DNA of 64,000 nt from Xenorhabdus beddingii (lineage in GTDB: Bacteria > Pseudomonadota > Gammaproteobacteria > Enterobacterales > Enterobacteriaceae). The notes below the pieces were generated by a model. That model searched no databases. It was not told the DNA's origin and worked only from the letters and a program-made list of their open reading frames with translations. This document shows positions 57,700 to 64,000 of this stretch, one piece after another; position 1 is the first letter of the stretch, and each line of letters begins with the position of its first letter. Position numbers and translations under genes: made by a program. The stretch is from assembly GCF_002127545.1 (NCBI RefSeq), contig NZ_MUBK01000004.1, positions 141,930-205,929 of the forward strand, read 5' to 3'.

Positions 57700-59511
57700 A
57701 TGATGATATTAAAAAGTGGATTACGTTTTCTCTGCCGGATGGGGACATTACCGGAGAACACCTTTTCGGTGGCTGATTTTACCCTGCGGGAAGGATTGTC
57801 TGACCTGTTTGTCCTTAACCTGACATTGGTCTGCCCGCATCTCCGCTTCGGTCGGCCGCCAGAGATTGACCTGAACTCACTGCTGATGCAGGGCGCTGTT
57901 TTTCAGGTGATGCAGGATATGACATTGCAACGTCAGGTGACCGGCATTATTTCCCATGCCGAATGGTGCAGCACCGACGGCAACAAAACGATTTATGCCT
58001 TTACGGTACGCCCGTTCCTCTGGCGTTTAACCCTGAATCAGGACAGCCATATTTACCACCGCCAGAAGGTGCCGGCTATCATGCAGACACTGCTGAAAAA
58101 GCACCATGTAAAAGCCGATTCCCAACTGGAAGATGCCCATCAGGACAGAGAATACACCACTCAAAAACGCGAATCCGATTACGCTTTTTTCAGCCGTCTG
58201 GCGGCCGAGGAGGGGATTGCTTTCTGGTTCGAAGATGACACGTTGTTTTTCAGCGACAGCCATCTGGGGATGACCGCTGATTTACCCCTACAGTACAATG
58301 CGCAGCCGGAAACCGCACACGGAGTGGATTCGATTTACGCCGTAAGCCTTGGCGTGGGCATGGCTCCCCAGCGTAGCATTCACAAAGATTACAACCCGGA
58401 CAACCCTTTCTACGCACTTTCCCATCTGGAGAGCAACCCGGAGTATCAGGCATTAGGCTCACTCACGCCGTATACCGTCTATGAAAGTTACGGGCGTTTC
58501 CAGAAAGATGCGACCGCTAAACCATTTCTCAAATACCGCCATGAATTTCATAAAAACCAGACCCAAAGCGGCAGCGGCAACAGTAACTGCATCAAACTGA
58601 TGCCGGGTAAAATCTTTGAGATAGAAAACCATCCTCACTCTCCGCTCAATACCCGCTGGCAGATTGTGGAAATCAATCATCATGGACGTTGCCCGGAGGC
58701 ACTGGGGTCCAGTAGCGGTGAGGGCACCACGCTCAGCAATGATTTCAGCTTTATCGATGGCTATGCCGACTGGCGCCCGCCGTTTCATTACAAGCCACTG
58801 GCAGACGGTGATGAAAGCGCCACCGTCGTGGGGCCGGAAGGCGAAGAAATCTTCGTCAACAAAGACGGCGCGATTAAAGTCCATTTCCACTGGAACCGTT
58901 ACGACAAAGCTGATGATGGTGCGTCCTGCTGGGTGCGGGTGGCTCAGGGTTGGAACGGCAACGGCTTCGGGTTTATGGCTATCCCGCGCATCGGGCAAGA
59001 AGTGATTGTCTCTTACCTCAACGGCGATATCGACCGGCCGATTGTCACTGGCTGCGTTTACAACGGACTCAACCGTCCACCACTGGATTTACCGGCGGCA
59101 AAAACCCGCACTACATTTAAAACGAAAACCCACAAGGGCGAAGGCTTTAACGAACTGCGCTTTGAGGATGCCAAAGGCAGCGAAGAAGTGTTTATTCATG
59201 CCCAAAAGGACATGAACACCAAAGTACTCAATAATCGCGACACCCATGTGTTGGCCAACCACAGCGAAACGGTAGAGAAAAACCAGACCATTAACGTGTA
59301 CAAACACAAAGAAGAGGACATCGGGATCACCCATACGCACACGGTCGGAGAATTTTTATCCATTACGGCCGGTGATGTGATTGAGCTGCGCTGCGGCAGT
59401 AGCTGCCTGCGGATGGACAAGTTCGGCAATGTCACTATTCAGGGCATCAAATTCCTGTTTGACGCTGCCGATGCCATCCAAATCAGCGCACAGGACATTG
59501 ACCTGAACTAA
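57700..59511 (+). CDS. vgrG: VgrG (TssI) T6SS spike protein
   Basis: 603 residues. N-terminal gp27/gp44-like part (SGLRFLCRMGTLPENTFSV, with YTTQKRESDYAFFSRLAAEEG), the OB-fold gp5 part (TTVVGPEGEEIFVNKDGAIKVHFH motif region, CWVRVAQGWNGNGFG, IPRIGQEVIVSYLNGDIDRP) and a C-terminal beta-helix (SEEVFIHAQKDMNTKVLNN, VEKNQTINV, LRMDKFGNVTIQG). No fused C-terminal effector, so cargo is carried by the following adaptor, PAAR-like and toxin genes. ATG at 57700 or the next codon; GGAG at 57690. Confidence 0.95.
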   Translation: MMILKSGLRFLCRMGTLPENTFSVADFTLREGLSDLFVLNLTLVCPHLRFGRPPEIDLNSLLMQGAVFQVMQDMTLQRQVTGIISHAEWCSTDGNKTIYAFTVRPFLWRLTLNQDSHIYHRQKVPAIMQTLLKKHHVKADSQLEDAHQDREYTTQKRESDYAFFSRLAAEEGIAFWFEDDTLFFSDSHLGMTADLPLQYNAQPETAHGVDSIYAVSLGVGMAPQRSIHKDYNPDNPFYALSHLESNPEYQALGSLTPYTVYESYGRFQKDATAKPFLKYRHEFHKNQTQSGSGNSNCIKLMPGKIFEIENHPHSPLNTRWQIVEINHHGRCPEALGSSSGEGTTLSNDFSFIDGYADWRPPFHYKPLADGDESATVVGPEGEEIFVNKDGAIKVHFHWNRYDKADDGASCWVRVAQGWNGNGFGFMAIPRIGQEVIVSYLNGDIDRPIVTGCVYNGLNRPPLDLPAAKTRTTFKTKTHKGEGFNELRFEDAKGSEEVFIHAQKDMNTKVLNNRDTHVLANHSETVEKNQTINVYKHKEEDIGITHTHTVGEFLSITAGDVIELRCGSSCLRMDKFGNVTIQGIKFLFDAADAIQISAQDIDLN

Positions 59512-59522
59512 GGAGCTTTGAT

Positions 59523-60758
59523 ATGGAATTCAGAAACCTGACCCCTTTTTCGGTCATCAACTACAAAATGCTGGATACCGAAGACGAAGAATATCATGTT
59601 GTTGCCATGAAAATCGTCTATCAGCTCCAGCCTACTGGTTCGGGGCATTACCAGCCTGTACTGGAAGCACCTTATGGTGAGCTGACGGTGCAGGATACCT
59701 TTTCCGGCGAAATGAACCAGTCATCGGTTCAGCAGGAAAGTGATTTAGCACCACTGAAACCCAAATGTGATGTGATTGTGAATGGCATTGCCTATGCACC
59801 GGGAGGCGAAGCCTGTGAAAAAGTTGCTGTCCGGTTGCAGGTCACTCAAAATGACGGGCAATCGCTTATCGACAAAACCTTGCATGTTTGGGGAGAGCGT
59901 GAATTTCAACGTTCATCACAGGACGAATGGCAACTGACTCTACCGCAGAAGTTCACTGAATTGCCGGTCGATTACCAGTATGCCTTTGGCGGGCAATGCA
60001 AGGTCTATGAAGAAGATAATGCCGCCGCTTCTGTTGCCGAAGAAGCCCGGTTGTCCGAAACGCAGCGAGAGCAGCACCCGGAAAAGGAAAATCCCCCCAT
60101 TGCCCATGCGACGTGGGAATACAATCCGTTGGGTACAGGCTTTATCACGCCGTGGTATGCGAAAGCAAAAGACCTCTCCCGCTACCCTGCGCCACGCATT
60201 GAACATCCAGATGCTCCGATAACGGAGGAACACTTTACGCAGTGGTTGGATCATCCTCCGTCCGTCACGGAAAAGGCCTGTCTGCCTGCGGGCTTGGGCA
60301 TTATCGGGCGTGCCTGGCTACCCCGCCGCACACTGGCGGGCACCTATGATGAACAGTGGCTGGAAGAACGCCATCCTTATCTGCCCGATGATTTTCGTTT
60401 TAGTTACTGGAATAACGCACCGGACGACCAGCAAATCGACTTTCCCGACAATGACATCCGCATCAGCCTGTTCAACCTGACCCGTGATGGTGAACTGCAT
60501 GTGCAGTTGCCGGGACACCGGCCACTTATTCTACTGAGAATGCTCAGTGGCGAAATGCTACCTGAACGGATGTACGCCGATACCATCATTATCGACAGCG
60601 AAGCGCTCACACTTTCCATGACCTACCGTTACCACATTGAAGCCGCATCGCCACTTCGGGTAATGGAAGCCCGTTTTGAAATGGACCCGGATGCACCACT
60701 GATAAGAATCGCGTCACCTGATGACACTGACAAAAGGGAGATACATATTTATGGCTGA
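59523..60758 (+). CDS. DUF2169 T6SS adaptor protein
   Basis: 411 residues starting FRNLTPFSVINYKMLD, with CDVIVNGIAYAPGG, the VDYQYAFGGQ motif and a beta-rich C-terminal half (PDNDIRISLFNLTRDG). DUF2169 proteins link a VgrG-PAAR tip to its effector, as shown for adaptors such as Atu3641 of Agrobacterium for a Tde-type DNase. Strong ribosome site AAGGAG. It lies between vgrG (11 bp) and the DUF4150 gene (8-bp overlap). Confidence 0.88.
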   Translation: MEFRNLTPFSVINYKMLDTEDEEYHVVAMKIVYQLQPTGSGHYQPVLEAPYGELTVQDTFSGEMNQSSVQQESDLAPLKPKCDVIVNGIAYAPGGEACEKVAVRLQVTQNDGQSLIDKTLHVWGEREFQRSSQDEWQLTLPQKFTELPVDYQYAFGGQCKVYEEDNAAASVAEEARLSETQREQHPEKENPPIAHATWEYNPLGTGFITPWYAKAKDLSRYPAPRIEHPDAPITEEHFTQWLDHPPSVTEKACLPAGLGIIGRAWLPRRTLAGTYDEQWLEERHPYLPDDFRFSYWNNAPDDQQIDFPDNDIRISLFNLTRDGELHVQLPGHRPLILLRMLSGEMLPERMYADTIIIDSEALTLSMTYRYHIEAASPLRVMEARFEMDPDAPLIRIASPDDTDKREIHIYG

Positions 60759-61113
60759 TAACTACATTGCCCGGACAGGTACACAGTGGATGGTCATCGG
60801 TATTTTGCCTGATGTCTGTAAAACCCCGATAGGCTCTTCCACGCCCCCTATTCCCTACCCCGTGATGGCTAAACTGGCAGACAGCGCGGCGATGGTGAAA
60901 TCTGTGCGCACCAACGGTAAACCCGTTGTGGTTTTTGCCCAATCGTTTGTGCCCCAGACGCTGGGCGACCAACCCGGCGTAGCCAATGGCGTTAAAAGTG
61001 GCACCGTGGGTGGCAAATGCCACCCCAAAGAGCAGGAGCATTCGAAAAGCGTGCGCGCCGGCAATAAATTAATCCTGCGCCACGGTGACAAATTCTGGAT
61101 GAACGGAGCATAA
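60751..61113 (+). CDS. PAAR-like DUF4150 spike-tip protein
   Basis: About 120 residues from the ATG at 60751 (MADNYIARTG), with AAAGGGAG 10-11 bases upstream; an ATG 30 bases earlier is open but lies inside the DUF2169 gene. Family hallmarks: PDVCKTPIGSSTPPIPYPV, then GKPVVVFAQSFVPQTLGDQ and the end RAGNKLILRHGDKFWMN. It would sharpen the VgrG tip and couple to the toxin directly downstream (4 bp). Confidence 0.88.
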   Translation: MADNYIARTGTQWMVIGILPDVCKTPIGSSTPPIPYPVMAKLADSAAMVKSVRTNGKPVVVFAQSFVPQTLGDQPGVANGVKSGTVGGKCHPKEQEHSKSVRAGNKLILRHGDKFWMNGA

Positions 61114-61117
61114 GGAC

Positions 61118-62401
61118 ATGGCAAAAATCAAAAAAACACCGCCTAAACCAGCCAGTGATGAGCCGTTATGGAAAAAACGGGCACATAACGATGCCCCTAC
61201 TGGTGAGGGTAATACGTTAGGCGAAATCACGGGACAACCGCCAAAATCGACTCAAATACCAGAAGAAGCCAATCCCGTTATCCAGTCGAATACCCAGAAT
61301 GAAGGAGGATTCTGGCACGGCGTGGCCCAAGGCGCAAAAGCCGCTGGCGGCGCTGTGGTAGGCGTAGGGAAAGGCGTGCTGAAAAACCTGGGAAATACGG
61401 CCATTGATGTTGGGGAACTCGCGTATAAAGGCGTTCAATACATTGCGGCATCAGAAATGGAACAAGCAGCGATGAGGCAGGGAGCTTGGGGTAATGAGGA
61501 AAATTCGAAGCAGTTACGTGATGCAGCCAACGCACTCAAAGAAAATGCGCGTAACAGCAATTTAGATGAATACAGGTTCACAATAGAGGGACCGGCTGAA
61601 GAGATTGGGGATTTCATTGCTGACTTTAATCCTAAAGGTGCGATCAAAGGTGCCGTTAAAGGCGGCGCCAGAATGATTTCCAAAATCACAGCCAAGGGAG
61701 AAACAAAGGCAGCGGCCAAAGCAGGCAAAAAAGCGGAACAGAATGCTTCCAAAGCTGATGCCAAAAGTGATAAACCGACGGAGAGTGCAGAAAAACCGCA
61801 AGAGCCACCTAAAAAGGGCGGTAAAGTAAAAGGGGTTAAGAAAACGAAAGTACCGTGTTTTGATCCCTATAACAGCAGGCGATATAAGAAATTAAAAACG
61901 GAGAAAGAACGGCAGGCGTTTTTGAAAGAGTATTCTGCACAGCTACGTAGACAGCAGGATGCTATTAATAATATGTCACCAGAAGACTTTAAAATTGCCA
62001 GAGATGCTTATAAGAAAAATAAACGGAATAGCAAAGCGGCTACTGCTCAAGAGGATTTTCGAAATGATACGGAACGAGATATATCAGACAAAATTTTCAG
62101 GAACCTCATTGGGAAAGGAAAAGAACCAGATGGAGCACAAGAAATAGCAAACAGAAAAGCAAAACAAGCCCTTCAAGGGTTAGCTGCATTACATGAACCC
62201 GATATGGTCGCAGGAGGTTATGGACAATATGCCCCTAAAAAAATGGGGGACTCTAGAATTAATAGTGCTATAGGAGGAAGTTGGAAAGGATCGCGTATCG
62301 GCACTCTTGATAAAGCAGCGAAAGAGGCGGTTGACAGTGGCTTAGGCGACACTAAGATGAATGTTCAATTAGAATTATGTCGGGGTAAGGGGAAAAAATA
62401 A
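61118..62401 (+). CDS. Tde-like DNase effector (Ntox15 domain)
   Basis: 427 residues. Residues 1-60 are polar; 64-112 form a Gly/Ala-rich region (HGVAQGAKAAGGAVVGVGKG) like the glycine-zipper N-terminus of Tde1. A Lys/Ala/Glu-rich linker covers 190-245. The toxin domain runs from about 246 to the end (PCFDPYN, KEYSAQLRRQQDAINNMSPEDF) with the Ntox15 catalytic HxxD motif in AALHEPDMVAGG (His359, Asp362) and GDSRINSAIGGSWK. In Agrobacterium this family degrades DNA of rival cells and is delivered by VgrG with a DUF2169-type adaptor, exactly the gene order seen here. The next gene is the expected immunity type. Active-site residues are present, so it is probably functional. Confidence 0.88.
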   Translation: MAKIKKTPPKPASDEPLWKKRAHNDAPTGEGNTLGEITGQPPKSTQIPEEANPVIQSNTQNEGGFWHGVAQGAKAAGGAVVGVGKGVLKNLGNTAIDVGELAYKGVQYIAASEMEQAAMRQGAWGNEENSKQLRDAANALKENARNSNLDEYRFTIEGPAEEIGDFIADFNPKGAIKGAVKGGARMISKITAKGETKAAAKAGKKAEQNASKADAKSDKPTESAEKPQEPPKKGGKVKGVKKTKVPCFDPYNSRRYKKLKTEKERQAFLKEYSAQLRRQQDAINNMSPEDFKIARDAYKKNKRNSKAATAQEDFRNDTERDISDKIFRNLIGKGKEPDGAQEIANRKAKQALQGLAALHEPDMVAGGYGQYAPKKMGDSRINSAIGGSWKGSRIGTLDKAAKEAVDSGLGDTKMNVQLELCRGKGKK

Positions 62402-63036
62402 TGCGTGATAAATTTTTTGCATTTTTTATTAGAGAACTAGGAGAAGCAAGCCAGCATAGAGCAGTTCCTGCTGAAGCCATAGAAAAATGGAGGGGGAGAT
62501 TACCAAATAAATTATTGTACTACTGGGAAACTGAAGGGTGGAACAGTTATCAAGATGGATTATTTAGTATAGTTAATCCTGATGATTATGAAGATATTGT
62601 AGATATGTGGCTGGAAGATACTCCATTTGAGTCAATGGATTCTTATCATGTTATTGCCAGAAGTGGTTTTGGTAAACTTTATCTCTGTGGAGAGAAAACT
62701 GGGATAAACTTATCAATATCTTGTATTTTTAATAAAATCACATATGACAAAGATAATTGTTTTGAAAAAAACGAAAAAAAATCAGAAATCGATATTTTTA
62801 GTTTCTTCGCAAGCAAGTCAGTCAATCATTTTGACTTAAAGGGAGGAGCAAAAGCAGGTATTTTCTCACGAGCAGTAGAAAAGTATGGCCCATTAAATGA
62901 AAATGAAATATTTGGTTTTGAGCCTGCTATCATTTTGGGTGGAGATATCAAACTCGAAAATGTCAGAAAATTGGATATGCATATTCACTTGGATATTTTA
63001 AGGCAATTTGCAGATCCAGATATTCAAGAGATTTAA
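62401..63036 (+). CDS. Tdi-like immunity protein (GAD-like and DUF1851)
   Basis: 211 residues. N-terminal GAD-like domain (VPAEAIEKWRGRLPNKLLYY, GLFSIVNPDDYEDI, YHVIARSGFGKLYLCGEKTG) and C-terminal DUF1851-like part (AVEKYGPLNENEIFGFEPAI, HLDILRQFADPDIQEI). This is the domain pair of Tdi1, which binds and blocks Tde1. Its ATG overlaps the toxin stop by one base (TAATG), so toxin and immunity are co-translated. It is more AT-rich than the vgrG and adaptor genes. Confidence 0.85.
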   Translation: MRDKFFAFFIRELGEASQHRAVPAEAIEKWRGRLPNKLLYYWETEGWNSYQDGLFSIVNPDDYEDIVDMWLEDTPFESMDSYHVIARSGFGKLYLCGEKTGINLSISCIFNKITYDKDNCFEKNEKKSEIDIFSFFASKSVNHFDLKGGAKAGIFSRAVEKYGPLNENEIFGFEPAIILGGDIKLENVRKLDMHIHLDILRQFADPDIQEI

Positions 63037-63067
63037 TCATTCCAATATTTGACATTTATCTTTGTTA

Positions 63068-63091
63068 AAGTGGCTGTTTAAACAGCCACTT
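63068..63091. repeat. 24-bp perfect palindrome after the immunity gene
   Basis: AAGTGGCTGTTT / AAACAGCCACTT with no loop bases, between the immunity stop and the remnant of the second immunity gene. It may be an RNA hairpin that weakens read-through or a protein-binding site. Confidence 0.75.
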
Positions 63092-63116
63092 CATATACTG
63101 ATTATAGGCATAAGTA

Positions 63117-63176
63117 ATGCGTGATGAACTTTTTGAATACTTTATTGAAAAAATGGGTAAGGCTACTCAAGTGTAA
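63117..63176 (+). pseudogene. Second immunity gene, cut off by the IS66 element
   Basis: The ATG at 63117 begins MRDELFEYFIEKMGKATQ, clearly parallel to the start of the intact immunity gene (MRDKFFAFFIRELGEASQ). The frame then runs into the IS66 end and meets a stop at once (63174-63176). Only about 18 native codons are left in the window; the rest, if kept, lies beyond the IS. Confidence 0.85.
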
Positions 63177-63257
63177 GCGTCCGGTGAACTCACCTTGTCC
63201 CTGCCATCAGGCGCGTGCACGCTACGGCTAATTTATCTTTCCTTTGGAGACTGAACC

Positions 63258-63560
63258 ATGCGCCGTAACCGATACACCCCGGAACAAAAGCAGCAACATG
63301 TGACCCAATGGCGCCAGACGGCGCTAACCCGCAAACAGTATTGTGAACAGCATCAACTGACGCTGGCTTCCTTTCGTAACTGGATCACTGACAGCAATAA
63401 AAGAGGCCAACATCCCCGCACAGCCTTACCTGCCGTCTTACCGGTTTCTCTTCAGCCGGCATCGGAACAGAGCGTCACCCTGCATACCCCTGATGGTTAT
63501 GCCATCGTCTGCCCTTTGACGCGGTTGCCTGAGCTGATGCAGGTGCTAAAACGATGCTGA
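63258..63560 (+). CDS. tnpA: IS66 TnpA-like accessory protein
   Basis: 100 residues with a helix-turn-helix of the IS66 OrfA type (MRRNRYTPEQKQQHVTQWRQ, KQYCEQHQLTLASFRNWI). It is needed together with TnpB and TnpC for IS66 transposition. It overlaps tnpB by 7 bp. Confidence 0.9.
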   Translation: MRRNRYTPEQKQQHVTQWRQTALTRKQYCEQHQLTLASFRNWITDSNKRGQHPRTALPAVLPVSLQPASEQSVTLHTPDGYAIVCPLTRLPELMQVLKRC

Positions 63561-63889
63561 AACCCGAACAACTTTTTCTGGTGCGAGAGCCGGTCGACAT
63601 GCGCCGGGGGATTGATGCCCTGACCTGCCATCTTGAGCAACTAAACCTGCGTTGGCAGGAGGAAGCGGCGTTCATTTTCTGCAACAAGGCCCGCTCCCGC
63701 CTCAAGGTGTTGCGCTGGGATCGCCACGGTGTCTGGCTGTGTACCCGCCGTCTGCACCGGGCCCATTTTGTCTGGCCGAAGCAGGGCGAGCGCAGCTGGG
63801 TCATGACGCCCGCCCAGTTCGACTGGTTGATCCGTGGCATTCACTGGCAGCAGGTCGAGGGGGAGGACTTGTCCGGCTGGCAAAGTTAA
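63554..63889 (+). CDS. tnpB: IS66 TnpB (Orf2) accessory protein
   Basis: 111 residues of the IS66 Orf2 family: FLVREPVDMRRGIDALT, FIFCNKARSRLKVLRWD, GVWLCTRRLHRAHFVWP and the end DLSGWQS-type tail. Full length. Confidence 0.95.
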   Translation: MLKPEQLFLVREPVDMRRGIDALTCHLEQLNLRWQEEAAFIFCNKARSRLKVLRWDRHGVWLCTRRLHRAHFVWPKQGERSWVMTPAQFDWLIRGIHWQQVEGEDLSGWQS

Positions 63890-63953
63890 TTTTTTTGACT
63901 TCGGTCACCTTTTATCCGGATAATCCCGGGCGATTGTTGGGTAAACTGTCGCC

Positions 63954-64000
63954 ATGAACCTCCATGACTTGATCGCGCTGTCCGACCCGGAACAGTTTCG
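63954..64000 (+). CDS. tnpC: IS66 transposase TnpC, first codons only
   Basis: ATG at 63954 opens a frame (MNLHDLIALSDPEQF) that runs off the window end. Position 64 bp after tnpB and the start sequence fit the IS66 transposase. The DDE domain is outside the window. Confidence 0.75.
   Translation, partial: MNLHDLIALSDPEQF

Larger units (their letters stand above)
63173..64000 (+). mobile_element. IS66-family insertion sequence, left part
   Basis: The left end starts GTAAGCGTCCGGTGAACT at 63173, as expected for IS66 family ends (GTAA...). Its tnpA, tnpB and the first codons of tnpC follow in the normal order; the right end is outside the window. The insertion lies inside a duplicated immunity gene. 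If the usual 8-bp target duplication is present, it would be ACTCAAGT (63165-63172). Confidence 0.9.

Overview
The window is a chromosomal segment of a gammaproteobacterium of the Morganellaceae, most probably Xenorhabdus (Photorhabdus or Proteus-like relatives are the alternatives). The basis is the mixture of enterobacterial core genes in E. coli order (nuoN to nuoA, lrhA, alaA, yfbR, yfbS, hxpA, yfbV, ackA, pta), a 127-bp ERIC element, many type VI secretion (T6SS) effector cassettes, and DUF1240- and DUF943-type immunity-like proteins. The genus is an inference from gene content, since no database search was possible.

Layout. 1-3472 (minus): a chaperone-usher fimbrial operon (pilin, chaperone, usher cut by the window edge). 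4373-6220: an Hcp gene facing a putative membrane-active effector and its DUF1240 partner. 6580-7330: a decayed menF. 8144-18553 (plus): a biofilm block consisting of pgaABCD (poly-N-acetylglucosamine synthesis and export), yfiRNB (control of a diguanylate cyclase) and a membrane EAL phosphodiesterase. 18720-20229 (minus): hipBA. 20396-22686 (minus): PAAR-DUF3289 effector, DUF943 protein and an unknown gene. 23003-24997: a BetT-type choline transporter. 25416-28659 (minus): class-3 lipase effector, a lipoprotein that is probably its immunity protein, and the 3' stub of a vgrG. 28836-43885 (minus): the complete 13-gene nuo operon for respiratory complex I. 44606-55600: lrhA, alaA, yfbR, yfbS, hxpA, yfbV, ackA, pta. 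55900-63036 (plus): tssF, vgrG, a DUF2169 adaptor, a PAAR-like DUF4150 tip, a Tde-like Ntox15 DNase effector and a Tdi-like immunity gene. The window ends inside an IS66-family element that has cut a second immunity gene.

How the parts work together. The housekeeping core (complex I plus the acetate switch AckA-Pta and LrhA) is flanked by accessory DNA. Four separate T6SS cargo modules sit here, each with its own delivery part (Hcp, PAAR, a VgrG remnant, or VgrG plus a PAAR-like protein), but no T6SS engine genes apart from one extra TssF are present. They must therefore rely on an apparatus encoded elsewhere. The biofilm block gathers synthesis, activation and probable removal of the c-di-GMP signal next to the polysaccharide genes that this signal usually controls.

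A second theme is repeat-driven variation. Short tandem repeats of 15-19 bp occur in the usher, pgaA and yfiR genes, between nuoG and nuoF, and upstream of yfbR. ERIC or ERIC-like pieces lie at four places between genes.
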